20,884 bases of DNA from an uncultured bacterium (GCA_947088515.1 CAMUHA010000036.1:1-20884); one strand, 5' to 3'. Counted from the first letter of the stretch, positions 1 to 8,693 are shown. The notes: generated by a model from the sequence alone, not told the origin. Program-made: numbers and translations.

Positions 1-809
1 TCCGTCAATGTCCCAAATTCATATGACGCTCCCAGAACTTTCTCTATTTCAGAAACATTTCTTGCCACTTGGAGAATTTCGTCAAGAGGATTTACTGAAA
101 CAATTATCAGACTGAAATCCAGGTCAAATTTTTCATCCTCAATATCCTGGGCAGGAGGGTCACACACAATAATCTCTGCCTTTTCCTCAATTGCTTTATA
201 TACAAGAAATGCACGGGCTGATTTCAACAGACAGGTTTCCTGCACATACACAGTAACCCCATAAACATTTTTTCCCTGCGCTTTTGCAGTCGATAAAACC
301 AGTCGTTCTGACTCACCAAGTCTGACGTCTGTCCACTTTTCCAACAATTCCTCTTCTGAAATAATTTCAGGTTCTTTGACAGGACTTTCTTCCTTCTTTT
401 GCGCCTGCTTTGCATCCCCTTTTCCGCCTTCTTTCAGGAAATCATTCAGCTGACTGATCAAATGCTGGTTTTCGTTAGTTCCCTCATCTGCCGTTTCCTG
501 AATATTACTGGTATATTCCTCCAGTGCATCCAAGCATTGGAACAAGAGGTCAATCAGGCTTGATTTTACTTTCATTGTTCCATTTCTTATTTCAGAAAAT
601 ACATTCTCCATATCATGGGTAAGGGCCTGCATACGCTTATATCCCATAGTTCCTGCCATTCCCTTTAGGGAATGAGCTGCACGGAAAATTTCATTAATTG
701 TATCCACATCTTCCGGTTCCTGCTCAAGTTTTAAAATCTGTCCATTCAGACTTTCCAAGTGTTCTTTTGTCTCGTCCAGAAAAATCTCAAGATATTGATT
801 GACATCCAT
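1..809 (-). CDS. cheA: Chemotaxis histidine kinase CheA, N-terminal part (cut by window edge)
   Basis: CheA autophosphorylates in response to receptor arrays and passes phosphate to CheY. The ATG lies at 807-809, only 2 bases beyond the cheB stop, with a G-rich stretch about 10 bases upstream as a weak ribosome binding site. The 269 visible codons begin MDVNQYLEIFLDETKEHLE. The HPt (P1) domain carries the phospho-accepting histidine in AAHSLKGMAG (His46). A charged Lys/Glu/Gln-rich linker follows at about 125-150. Then comes a P2-like CheY-binding domain (about 155-245, including YGVTVYVQETCLLKSARAF). The dimerisation, kinase and CheW-like domains would lie left of the window. It is the last gene seen, in its usual place after cheB. 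Identity is secure from the P1 motif and position. Confidence 0.96.
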   Translation of the reverse strand, partial: MDVNQYLEIFLDETKEHLESLNGQILKLEQEPEDVDTINEIFRAAHSLKGMAGTMGYKRMQALTHDMENVFSEIRNGTMKVKSSLIDLLFQCLDALEEYTSNIQETADEGTNENQHLISQLNDFLKEGGKGDAKQAQKKEESPVKEPEIISEEELLEKWTDVRLGESERLVLSTAKAQGKNVYGVTVYVQETCLLKSARAFLVYKAIEEKAEIIVCDPPAQDIEDEKFDLDFSLIIVSVNPLDEILQVARNVSEIEKVLGASYEFGTLT

Positions 810-811
810 AC

Positions 812-1417
812 TTATAATACCCCCACGTTCTTTGTAATTTCCTGTGCTATCTGCTCTAACGATATTCCCCTTGCAACAAGACCTGCCGCCACAATACTTC
901 TGGGCATTCCATAAACTGTACATGTTGCTTCGCTTTGAGCAAATACCACTGTTTTCTTTTTAAGTTTCAGATTTTTAATTCCCACAGTTCCATCTGCCCC
1001 CATACCTGTAAGCACTGCACAGACCACCTCATCGTATCCGCAGCCTGCCAGCGACTCGTACATGTAATTAGCACATGGTCTTACGCCTTCTCTTGGAGGT
1101 TCATCTGAATAGCGTATCACATGTCTGGCCCCGCTCTTTACAGCTTTCATATGCCTTCCCCCCCGCGCAAGGTAAACCTGTCCTGGAGTAAGCACATCGC
1201 CGTCAGCCGCCTCCTTAACAGCAATCGGGCTTAACATATTAAGCCTTCCTGCCAGCGCCTCCGTAAATCCTGCCGGCATATGTTGTACGACCATAACCGG
1301 TGCATTCAGACTGGCTGGCAGCAATGGGATTAATTTTTGCAACGCCTTTGGTCCGCCGGTAGAACTGGCGATTGCAACAATTTTTCTTCCGGCTCTTATT
1401 TCGTCTGCTTTAATCAT
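812..1417 (-). CDS. cheB: Stand-alone CheB methylesterase domain without receiver
   Basis: CheB removes methyl groups from (and deamidates) receptor glutamates during adaptation. This 201-residue protein is only the methylesterase domain. The catalytic serine sits in ASSTGGP (Ser19), the histidine in VVQHMPAGF (His46) and the aspartate in LTGMGADGT (Asp142), so the triad is intact. The usual CheB is about 350 residues, with an N-terminal response-regulator domain and linker. Here the ATG at 1417 starts directly at the esterase, and the 84 bases upstream to the PilZ gene are too short to encode a receiver in any frame. A GGTGAG sequence about 11 bases upstream could serve as ribosome binding site. 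Position before cheA matches the Bacillus order. Control must differ from the phosphorylation-gated enzyme (inference). Confidence 0.93.
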   Translation of the reverse strand: MIKADEIRAGRKIVAIASSTGGPKALQKLIPLLPASLNAPVMVVQHMPAGFTEALAGRLNMLSPIAVKEAADGDVLTPGQVYLARGGRHMKAVKSGARHVIRYSDEPPREGVRPCANYMYESLAGCGYDEVVCAVLTGMGADGTVGIKNLKLKKKTVVFAQSEATCTVYGMPRSIVAAGLVARGISLEQIAQEITKNVGVL

Positions 1418-1457
1418 GTTAGATTCATCTCACCAACCATTATTCTTAATATGTAGT

Positions 1458-1466
1458 ATTATAACA
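1458..1466 (-). promoter_or_regulatory. Possible extended -10 promoter for cheB-cheA
   Basis: Read on the minus strand, the gap between the PilZ gene and cheB contains TGTTATAAT, a perfect TATAAT preceded by TGn, the extended -10 form used by the housekeeping sigma factor. The hexamer at the optimal 17-base spacing (CTTATG) is a poor -35. A better one (TTGCAC, 1486-1491) sits 22 bases away, too far for normal use. Transcription would start near 1450, about 33 bases before the cheB ATG. This gap is longer than most in the operon. Prediction from sequence only. Confidence 0.4.
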
Positions 1467-1501
1467 CAAAGAACGCTTCGCATAAGTGCAAAGTAATCAA
1501 A

Positions 1502-2224
1502 TCATAAACCTTTTCCCCGGTTTCTGTGTTTTCTTTCTTCTTCAAAAATATAACGGATAATTTCTTCCCTTTCTTTTGCATCCAGGTTAACAAACTGAAC
1601 TCTGTGTTCATAAGACCCTGGTGTGTCCTGAAGTTCCTTAACCTTTAATACCTTAGCTGCCAGTACGGTTTCTTTCTCTATACCATCTAAAACAAGTTTT
1701 CCCTGACAACAGATAAAACTGTCCGGTTTATAATATGCTCTTCCTACAAAACGCATACCGCCACCGCTTATATCCACCACAATACCTTTCTTGACAGGCA
1801 GCCCTGGGACAACAAATTTGTCACCTTTTAGAATTGCATTGATTTCCTCATCTACCAACAGCCTGGTTCCAATTTCCAGCGCACAGCTTAACCGGAAATA
1901 CTCCCTTCTCTGAATTTTTTTCAGATTGGTTGTAAGTTCTAAAAGAAGTAAATGCTTGTTTTCAGATTTATATCTGTCCACTGCCATAGCGGTACACTGG
2001 AACTGACCCGAAGATGTAAAAATATACAAATCATATTCCTCATTTACCGGAAGGGCAATCAACTTATTTTTTTCTATCGGAACCAAAATTTCAATTCTGT
2101 CATCTGAAATGGTGTCCCATACCAGTGACTTGTACATCTTATTTATTCCTTTATCGTTAAACCTGGTTCCCTTTATCGCCTGTATTTCTATTCTGTTTCC
2201 TGGCGCAACATATTTAGAAAGCAT
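1502..2224 (-). CDS. YcgR/YpfA-like flagellar brake protein with PilZ domain
   Basis: A 240-residue predicted cyclic-di-GMP receptor. Residues about 5-100 look like the YcgR N-terminal (PilZN) beta domain. A C-terminal PilZ domain follows, with the two nucleotide-binding motifs: RRxxxR at 106-111 (QRREYFR) and DxSxxG at 151-156 (DISGGG). Family members (YcgR in enterics, YpfA/DgrA in B. subtilis) slow or stop the motor when c-di-GMP is high by acting on the rotor or stator. The start is well supported: AAGGAGGG lies 6 bases before the ATG, and the flhG stop codon is embedded just in front of it. Its place between flhG and cheB argues that it acts on the flagellum. The motor target is inference. 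Confidence 0.9.
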   Translation of the reverse strand: MLSKYVAPGNRIEIQAIKGTRFNDKGINKMYKSLVWDTISDDRIEILVPIEKNKLIALPVNEEYDLYIFTSSGQFQCTAMAVDRYKSENKHLLLLELTTNLKKIQRREYFRLSCALEIGTRLLVDEEINAILKGDKFVVPGLPVKKGIVVDISGGGMRFVGRAYYKPDSFICCQGKLVLDGIEKETVLAAKVLKVKELQDTPGSYEHRVQFVNLDAKEREEIIRYIFEEERKHRNRGKGL

Positions 2225-2236
2225 AAAAATCCCTCC

Positions 2237-3124
2237 TTAATGTTTTTTTCCTGATATAATATGAGAAAAAAATGCTGCCATCCCTCTCTTTGGAACGGTC
2301 ATATTCTTTTCCATATTCATTAAATTAACAGCAATCATTTCATAGGCAAGCGCCGATTTTGCAGAAGGAGCCTGAAGGGATACCGGCATTTGCTGCATCA
2401 CCGCTTTGGATAGCTGACTGTCTTGAGGCACTGCCCCCAAATACTCAACAGGTATCTTTAGATATCTGCTCACTACAGCATTAAGCTTATTAAACAATGA
2501 ATTTCCCTCATTTTGTGTTTCTACTTTATTAGCAATAACCTTAATCTGGGAATCCTCACTTGAAAATCTTGGATGCCGGTGCAATGCCTTAATCAAAGAA
2601 TAAGAATCCGTAATTGAAGTTGGTTCTGGCGTAGTAACAAGCAGAATTTCTCCGCTTGCAACAAGGAATTCCAAAACTGCATCAGAAATTCCAGCGCCTG
2701 TATCCACGATAATGATATCAGCAATTGCATCTAATTCTGTCAAGTTTTGGATAATATATGACAAATAATCTTTTCCTAAATTCGAAAGCCCGGCAATACC
2801 TGACCCGCCAGATATAAATCCCACTTCCATCGGCCCCCAGGTAATAATTTCTTTGATATTTTTTCCCTGATAAATCAAATCACATAAATTATGTCTAGGT
2901 ACTGCACCAAACATAATTTCAATATTTGCAAGACCAAAATCAGCATCCAGAATAATAACTCTTTTTCCCATTTTACGGAATTGTATTGCAAGATTAATTG
3001 CTGTATTTGATTTTCCTACACCGCCTTTACCGCTTGTAACCGTAATTACCCTTGCCAAAGGCTTATTCTGTTGGGCTATGCTGCCTGCTTTAATAATATT
3101 TCTTAACCGTTCGGCCTGATCCAT
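2237..3124 (-). CDS. flhG: Flagellar number regulator FlhG (MinD-like ATPase)
   Basis: FlhG (YlxH/FleN) is a MinD/ParA-family ATPase that, with FlhF, sets the number and placement of flagella. It has 295 residues. The N-terminal DQAERLR (2-8) is the DQAxxLR motif known in FlhG to stimulate the FlhF GTPase. The deviant Walker A is KGGVGKS (33-39), and LDADFGLANIEI (59-70) is the next MinD-family motif. The C-terminus (MEKNMTVPKRGMAAFF) may form the membrane-targeting helix typical of the family. GAGGT lies 6 bases before the chosen ATG. A second ATG, 4 bases upstream, is out of frame. It lies directly after flhF, the standard pairing. Confidence 0.95.
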   Translation of the reverse strand: MDQAERLRNIIKAGSIAQQNKPLARVITVTSGKGGVGKSNTAINLAIQFRKMGKRVIILDADFGLANIEIMFGAVPRHNLCDLIYQGKNIKEIITWGPMEVGFISGGSGIAGLSNLGKDYLSYIIQNLTELDAIADIIIVDTGAGISDAVLEFLVASGEILLVTTPEPTSITDSYSLIKALHRHPRFSSEDSQIKVIANKVETQNEGNSLFNKLNAVVSRYLKIPVEYLGAVPQDSQLSKAVMQQMPVSLQAPSAKSALAYEMIAVNLMNMEKNMTVPKRGMAAFFSHIISGKKH

Positions 3125-3158
3125 CCATCTACCTCATTCACATGTGATTTTATCGTTA

Positions 3159-4394
3159 TCAGTTATTCTTACCACCAAGAAGCTGCTTCACAGTTTTTTG
3201 GGGATTAAAACTTTCAATATCATCAGGTACATTCTGACCATAAGTTACATAAGATAAAGACGCACCTGTGTGAAGTTTAACATTAAGAAGATTTCCCAGA
3301 TTGGATGTTTCATCCAGTTTGGTAAAAATCAGTTTAAAATCCGCCATCTCCGAATAGGTGTCAGCTATATTGATTAAGTCTTTGTATTTGGTAGTTGCGC
3401 TCAGCACAAGAAAAACATCCATATCCGCCAGTTCTTCCACCGAATGAATGAATCTGCTCATGGCTTCCTTCTGTTCTCCATTCTGATGAGAATGACCTGC
3501 CGTATCTACCATAATGAAATCATAATCCCTAAAGTCTTCCAATGCCTGTTCCATCTCATCTTCAGAATAAATAACCCTGAATGGAACTTCCAAAATACTT
3601 GCATAAGTACGGAGCTGTTCTGCCGCAGCAATTCTGTAAGTATCCGCGGTAAGCAGCGCAATCCTTTTTCCCTCCCCAACGCTAAAAACAGAGGCAATCT
3701 TTGCTATAGTAGTTGTTTTCCCAACACCAGTAGGCCCTACAAAGAACAGAACTTTAGGTCCGTTTTCTGCAGGCATGATTTCAATTGGCTTCCCAAATTT
3801 TAATATCATTTTCTGATAAATATTTGCAAGTACATAATCTATCGGTATATTGGGTTTATTCATTTTTTCTATTTCATCTATAATTTGGTTTGCATACTGC
3901 TCGCTGATCTCATTATTAAGCATCGTATTATAAAGCAGCTTCATAAAACGTTCCAGTTCACTTTCTTTCTCCTCTTCCGGCGACTCTGTTTTTTGTTCTT
4001 CCGGCTTTTGAAGCTGCTGTTCAAGCAGAACATGAAGGCTTTCCAATTTTTCTTCTATGGCGCTGTTTTCCCCCCGGCCATCCAATCCTTCTTCTGCCTT
4101 TGGAATACTGCTCTCTTTCATATTAAAATTCTCCGCCCTCTCCCGCAGTGCAATAGCTTCTGACCGAAACATATTATTATTTTTCGGTTCTGCCGCTTTG
4201 GGCGCTGGAACAACCCGCACTGGTTCATCTTCCAATGCCACTGTAACCTCCACTATCTGCGGCATCATAAAGTTTAAGAGTCCCTTCTTCTTTATGTTAC
4301 GGACATTCATGATTACCACATTGTTTCCCAGCTCTTTTTTTGCGCTTTCCACTGCCTCTGCTTCGGTTTTTCCTTGAAATTTTTTGATTATCAT
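3159..4394 (-). CDS. flhF: Flagellar SRP-type GTPase FlhF
   Basis: FlhF is the third SRP GTPase (with Ffh and FtsY) and determines where new flagella are built. It has 411 residues: a basic N-terminal domain starting MIIKKFQGKTEAEAVESAKK; a Glu/Lys-rich, probably disordered linker (about 65-150); and a C-terminal NG domain. GTPase motifs are GPTGVGKT (220-227), DTYRIAAAEQLRTYA (251-265), DTAG (297-300) and TKLDE (358-362). The typical SRP-family closing motif YVTYGQNVPDDI is present (382-393). The start overlaps the flhA stop by 4 bases (ATGA), consistent with translational coupling. flhG follows 34 bases later. Confidence 0.96.
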   Translation of the reverse strand: MIIKKFQGKTEAEAVESAKKELGNNVVIMNVRNIKKKGLLNFMMPQIVEVTVALEDEPVRVVPAPKAAEPKNNNMFRSEAIALRERAENFNMKESSIPKAEEGLDGRGENSAIEEKLESLHVLLEQQLQKPEEQKTESPEEEKESELERFMKLLYNTMLNNEISEQYANQIIDEIEKMNKPNIPIDYVLANIYQKMILKFGKPIEIMPAENGPKVLFFVGPTGVGKTTTIAKIASVFSVGEGKRIALLTADTYRIAAAEQLRTYASILEVPFRVIYSEDEMEQALEDFRDYDFIMVDTAGHSHQNGEQKEAMSRFIHSVEELADMDVFLVLSATTKYKDLINIADTYSEMADFKLIFTKLDETSNLGNLLNVKLHTGASLSYVTYGQNVPDDIESFNPQKTVKQLLGGKNN

Positions 4395-6424
4395 GCTGTC
4401 ACCATTCCTACTGACTGTAATTCAATGTTATTGTCTATCTCATTATATGATACCACAATCAAATCTTTATAGTAATCCTCCGTCAAACGTTTAAAATACA
4501 TACGGACAATGGGGGAGGTAATAATAATTGGATTTCTTCCAAGATTTTCCAGCTTGCTCACTTCGTTCCCCACTGACTTCATAATTCCCTTTGTCTTTTC
4601 AGGGTCCAGTGTAAGATATGCACCATTTTCTGTCTGCTTTACACTTGACATAATATCCTGCTCCAGCTTAGGGTCAAGAGTCACCACACTGGTGGTTTCA
4701 TTTGCCGGAAAGAATTTACTTGAAATTGCACGTTTCAGACTCTGTCTTACATATTCTGTAAGAATATCCGTATCTCTTGTAGTAGCCGCATAATCTGCAA
4801 GTGTTTCAAATATAGTAAGCAGGTCCCTTATAGAAATACCTTCCTTCAAAAGATTTTGAAGCACCTTCTGTATCTCACCAAGTCCAAGCAGCTTCGGAAC
4901 AAGTTCCTCTACAAGAGAAGGATTGCTCTCTTTCATATTATCAACAAGATTCTGAACATCCTGTCTGGTAAGCAATTCAGAAATATATTGTCTGATAATC
5001 TCTGTCAAGTGAGTTGCAATAATGGATGGAGGATCTACTACTGTATAGCCCATACTCTCCGCACGTTCTCTTTGTCCCTCTGTAATCCAAATAGCAGGAA
5101 GATTGAATGAAGGTTCAAAAGTAGGGATACCAGTAATTTCTTCCTCTACATATCCCGGATTCATTGCCATATAGTGGTCAAATAAAATTTCGCCTTCACT
5201 GACCTGTATGCCCTTTATTTTTATAATATATTGGTTCGGATTCAGCTGAATATTATCCCGTAGCCTGATAATAGGCACTACTGTACCAAGTTCAAGAGCA
5301 ATCTGCCGCCTTATCATTACTACACGGTCCAGAAGGTCTCCGCCCTGGTTAACATCTGCAAGAGGAATAATTCCATAACCAAATTCCAGTTCAATGGGGT
5401 CCACCTGAAGCAGACTGTTAACATTTTCCAGATGTCTGATTTCATCTGCGGCCACCTCTTCTGCACTCACTTCCCCTTCAATCTGCGCTGTTTCTATAGT
5501 GCCCGCTATCATTCTCCCCACAACAATAAATACAAGACCTAATGTCAGGAAAATTAAGTCCGGCAAAGGAGTTACAATTCCCAACCCTGCAATTACTATT
5601 CCCACAAGGTAAAGCACCTTGGGGATACCAAACAACTGGCTTATCAACACTGTACCAAAGTCCGCATCCTTTGACCCTTTAGTTACCAATATACCAGTTG
5701 ACAGTGAAATTAAAAGGGAAGGTATCTGGCTTACAAGTCCATCACCAATAGTAAGCACTGCATATTTATCCAGGGCCGCCGAAAACTCCAGTCCCTGACG
5801 TAAAACTCCCATCGCAATTCCACCTATGATATTTACAAAAGTAATGATAAGACCTGCTGTAGCATCTCCTTTTACATACTTTACGGCACCATCCATGGAG
5901 CCAAAGAAATTTGCTTCTTCCTGAATCTTATCTCTACGTTCTTTTGCTTCTTCATCCGTGATGGCGCCTGTATTTAAATCCGCATCAATCGCCATCTGTT
6001 TACCTGGCATAGCATCCAAAGTAAAGCGGGCCGTAACCTCTGCCACTCTTTCGGAACCTTTATTGATAACCATAAATTGGACCAGTATCAAAATAATAAA
6101 CACAATGGCGCCAACCACCAGATCATCACCACCTACATAACTTCCGAAAACCTGAACAACCTGCCCTGGGTCGCCAGTGGTAAGAATTCTTCTGGTGGAA
6201 GATACATTAAGTGCAATTCTGAATATTGTAGTAAACAAAAGCATGGTAGGATAAAAGGACATATCCAGCACTTCTTTTGAAAACATTGTACCAAACATAA
6301 TGGTAAATGCAATTGCCATATTACAGGCAAGCAGCACATCCAGCAATCCGCTGGAAACAGGCACGATCAGCATTATAAATGCTGCAAGTATATACGCCGC
6401 TACGCCTATATCCGCTTTTTTCAT
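4391..6424 (-). CDS. flhA: Flagellar export gate protein FlhA
   Basis: FlhA forms the nonameric ring of the flagellar type III export gate. It couples proton flow to export and docks chaperone-substrate complexes. Length is 677 residues, normal for the family. The first 300 residues hold about eight hydrophobic segments, starting right at the N-terminus. The FHIPEP-family core is recognisable in FRIALNVSSTRRILTTGD and in RFTLDAMPGKQMAIDADLN, followed by the cytoplasmic loop with GAITDEEAKERRDKIQEEANFFGSMDGA. The remainder is the cytoplasmic FlhA-C domain. AAAGGAGAAAGG sits just before the ATG. Its stop overlaps the flhF start. Identity is beyond reasonable doubt. Confidence 0.98.
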   Translation of the reverse strand: MKKADIGVAAYILAAFIMLIVPVSSGLLDVLLACNMAIAFTIMFGTMFSKEVLDMSFYPTMLLFTTIFRIALNVSSTRRILTTGDPGQVVQVFGSYVGGDDLVVGAIVFIILILVQFMVINKGSERVAEVTARFTLDAMPGKQMAIDADLNTGAITDEEAKERRDKIQEEANFFGSMDGAVKYVKGDATAGLIITFVNIIGGIAMGVLRQGLEFSAALDKYAVLTIGDGLVSQIPSLLISLSTGILVTKGSKDADFGTVLISQLFGIPKVLYLVGIVIAGLGIVTPLPDLIFLTLGLVFIVVGRMIAGTIETAQIEGEVSAEEVAADEIRHLENVNSLLQVDPIELEFGYGIIPLADVNQGGDLLDRVVMIRRQIALELGTVVPIIRLRDNIQLNPNQYIIKIKGIQVSEGEILFDHYMAMNPGYVEEEITGIPTFEPSFNLPAIWITEGQRERAESMGYTVVDPPSIIATHLTEIIRQYISELLTRQDVQNLVDNMKESNPSLVEELVPKLLGLGEIQKVLQNLLKEGISIRDLLTIFETLADYAATTRDTDILTEYVRQSLKRAISSKFFPANETTSVVTLDPKLEQDIMSSVKQTENGAYLTLDPEKTKGIMKSVGNEVSKLENLGRNPIIITSPIVRMYFKRLTEDYYKDLIVVSYNEIDNNIELQSVGMVTA

Positions 6425-6437
6425 GCCTTTCTCCTTT

Positions 6438-7565
6438 CTATACCTTTCCCTTTAAATGATAGACAAAGGCCAAAACCTCTGCCACAGACTGATACAATTC
6501 CGGCGGAATAAGCTCCCCGATTTCCACATTTGCATACAACATACGTGCAAGCGGCTTATTCTCCACAATCTCTATCTTGTTTTCTTTTGCGACATCCTTA
6601 ATCCGTTGAGCTAAATAATTTTCGCCTTTGGCAATCACATAAGGTGCGTCATATTTATCCGGGTCATATTTAACTGCCACCGCATAATGGGTAGGATTTG
6701 TAATTACCACATCCGCCTCTGGAAGCTGCTGCATCATACGACGCATGGAGGCCTCTCTCATACGCTGTCTCTGCTTACCCTTGACCTTAGGATCACCTTC
6801 CTGGTTTTTATATTCATCTTTTACTTCCTGTTTGGTCATTTTCATGTCTTGTTTAAATTTCCATTTTTGATATTTATAATCTAAAAAGGCTATTACCATA
6901 TATACACTTGCAATTCTGACTCCCAGGTCTAATACAATTTCCCCAATAAGACCAATTGCCTGGTTTAAGCTTATATCATATAATATAAAAATCTCATTAA
7001 TTCTATCCTTCAAATAGGAATATACAACGTAGCCAATAACTCCCAGTTTCACAGCTGCTTTTACCAATTCCACCAGTGAGTTTGGCGAAAGAATTTTCTT
7101 AAACCCTTTAATTGGATTTAATTTTTTAAACTTAGGCTTTAATGGCTTTTTGGTTGGCTTCCATTTTACCTGAACAAGGTCACAGATAAAAGCTACTGCA
7201 TAAGCAATCAACAGTACTGGAGCCAACGTTATTAAAAGGCGCAACATCATAGAACGGATAACCGTATAAAGCGTTATCACTGACAAATTACCATTATACA
7301 TGGTAACAGCTTCCGGTATCATGGTATAAACAGAATAAAAATTCTGAATAAAATGGGTTCCCATTGTACCAACATATACTTTCAGCAGTAAGAATAAAGA
7401 AAGTATACCAAAAGCATTGACAATCTCCTTACTCTTTGCCACCTGCCCTTCTCTCCTGGCATCTCTCAGTTTTTTTGCAGTAGGCTGTTCCGTTTTTTCA
7501 CCGCCTGGTCCATCTTTTGCAAAAAACTGTAGATTATATTGTAATATTATTTTACTTTTTCCCAA
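6438..7565 (-). CDS. flhB: Flagellar export switch protein FlhB (TTG start)
   Basis: FlhB is the export-gate protein that switches from rod/hook to filament substrates after self-cleavage. It has 375 residues: a short N-terminal tail (YNLQFFAKDGPGGEKTEQPT); an export-family segment PTAKKLRDARREGQVAKSKE; four membrane segments (about 48-66, 95-128, 165-185 and 205-230); and a cytoplasmic domain with the cleavage motif NPTH (290-293) in VVITNPTHYAVAVKYD. No in-frame ATG lies near the N-terminus. The TTG at 7563-7565 has GGGAGG 7 bases upstream, so it is almost certainly the start. A weaker start codon may help keep the amount low (inference). Confidence 0.97.
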   Translation of the reverse strand: MGKSKIILQYNLQFFAKDGPGGEKTEQPTAKKLRDARREGQVAKSKEIVNAFGILSLFLLLKVYVGTMGTHFIQNFYSVYTMIPEAVTMYNGNLSVITLYTVIRSMMLRLLITLAPVLLIAYAVAFICDLVQVKWKPTKKPLKPKFKKLNPIKGFKKILSPNSLVELVKAAVKLGVIGYVVYSYLKDRINEIFILYDISLNQAIGLIGEIVLDLGVRIASVYMVIAFLDYKYQKWKFKQDMKMTKQEVKDEYKNQEGDPKVKGKQRQRMREASMRRMMQQLPEADVVITNPTHYAVAVKYDPDKYDAPYVIAKGENYLAQRIKDVAKENKIEIVENKPLARMLYANVEIGELIPPELYQSVAEVLAFVYHLKGKV

Positions 7566-7572
7566 AAAACTG

Positions 7573-7578
7573 CCTCCC
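7573..7578 (-). promoter_or_regulatory. Ribosome binding site deciding the flhB TTG start
   Basis: On the minus strand this is GGGAGG, 7 bases from the TTG at 7563-7565. No ATG or GTG lies in the same frame at a suitable distance, so this site settles the unusual start codon of flhB. Confidence 0.75.
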
Positions 7579-7627
7579 TATATATGTCTCCATCTTTTGG
7601 CAGATACCATATCATAATTACTTTTAG

Positions 7628-8410
7628 TTATGGCATCATAACTTCCACAAAAACAGCTACCATATGCCTCATTTGGTCATATATAAAAGTAGCAGCTCCG
7701 CTTAACATTGATGTCGAAAAAAACAAAATACTAATTCCAACCAGTACTTTCATCTGCATTCCTACAGCAAACATGTTTATCTGGGGAGAAACCTTGGCAA
7801 GAATACCAAGCACCGCATTTAAAGTTACCATAACCGCAAATATGGGAAGACATATCCGAAAACCAATAAAAATGTAGTTCGACAAAAATTCCATTAGGGA
7901 GGATAAAAGCGCTTCATGTCTAAATACCGCACCATTAATTGGAATTAAGGTATACGTTTCTGCCAATGCCTTGAGAAGATATCTGTGCATACCTGAAAGA
8001 AACAACATAAGCAAAACCATATAATTATAATAAACACCTGTGATAGAGGTATTCTGCCTGGTAGTAGGGTCCATCATGCTTGCCATGGCAAGCCCCATTT
8101 CCATATCCGCTATCCGTCCGGCAAAAGAAACCACTGTCGCACACAAATTAGCGGCAAAACCAATAATCAATCCTGTAATCACTTCTTTCAGTACAATTAT
8201 GGTATAACCTGTCAATGTATCATAGACAACTCTCTGATACGGCAACACTTGGTAAAACAAAACCGCAACCAAAAAACTTAACGCCACTCTAACCCTTTTG
8301 GGAGTATTCGACATACTGAAAAAAGGAGCTACATAAACAAAACTGGCAACCCTGACAAATATCAGAAGTAAGTATTCAAGATCCGCATAGCTAAAAGTTG
8401 TTTCCAGCAT
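7628..8410 (-). CDS. fliR: Flagellar export gate protein FliR
   Basis: FliR is one of the three gate proteins (FliP, FliQ, FliR) forming the helical export pore at the base of the hook-basal body. It has 260 residues and is strongly hydrophobic throughout, with about six membrane segments. Family features are the N-terminal LLIFVRVASFVYVAPFFS, the segment EVITGLIIGFAANLCATVVSFAGRIADMEMG, and the following MASMMDPTTRQNTS. An AGGT in the last codons of fliQ lies a few bases before the ATG, so the two genes are closely linked. flhB follows after 62 bases. The order fliP-fliQ-fliR-flhB-flhA is the standard one. Confidence 0.96.
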   Translation of the reverse strand: MLETTFSYADLEYLLLIFVRVASFVYVAPFFSMSNTPKRVRVALSFLVAVLFYQVLPYQRVVYDTLTGYTIIVLKEVITGLIIGFAANLCATVVSFAGRIADMEMGLAMASMMDPTTRQNTSITGVYYNYMVLLMLFLSGMHRYLLKALAETYTLIPINGAVFRHEALLSSLMEFLSNYIFIGFRICLPIFAVMVTLNAVLGILAKVSPQINMFAVGMQMKVLVGISILFFSTSMLSGAATFIYDQMRHMVAVFVEVMMP

Positions 8411-8416
8411 AAAACG

Positions 8417-8686
8417 TTACCTGACATAATTACTGAAATTCGACCACAGCTGCACCATAAACCCAGACATTTCCTCCAACATCCAGTTTCCCATTACAAT
8501 CAACGCCAGAAATACTGCAAGTATCTTAGGCACAAAAGTTAACGTCTGCTCCTGGATAGATGTTACTGTCTGAAAAATACTGACGATTAACCCTACACAA
8601 AGTGACACTAAAAGAATTGGCGCTGCAACTTTTATTATAGTAAAAAGCGCCGAACTTGCAATAGCTGTAACCTCATCAATTGTCAT
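8417..8686 (-). CDS. fliQ: Flagellar export gate protein FliQ
   Basis: FliQ is a small subunit of the export gate; several copies wrap around the FliP/FliR core. The protein has 89 residues, the family norm. It begins MTIDEVTAIASSALFTIIKV and has two long hydrophobic helices (about 17-38 and 53-75) joined by a loop with the typical TSIQEQTLTFVPK. The same frame is open a further 15 codons upstream, but GGAGG (8694-8698) is 7 bases before the ATG at 8686, which fixes the start. The 83 bases between fliP and fliQ otherwise hold only AT-rich sequence. Confidence 0.95.
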   Translation of the reverse strand: MTIDEVTAIASSALFTIIKVAAPILLVSLCVGLIVSIFQTVTSIQEQTLTFVPKILAVFLALIVMGNWMLEEMSGFMVQLWSNFSNYVR

Positions 8687-8693
8687 ATTTTTA

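Noticed and set aside
224..415. 63-codon minus-strand frame inside cheA
   Set aside because: Lys/Arg-rich shadow in a different frame from the clear CheA reading, which is continuous through the region.
7567..7609. Small minus-strand frame (ATG ATA TGG TAT...) overlapping the flhB start
   Set aside because: No ribosome binding site, about 22 codons, and it runs out of frame into flhB; likely chance.
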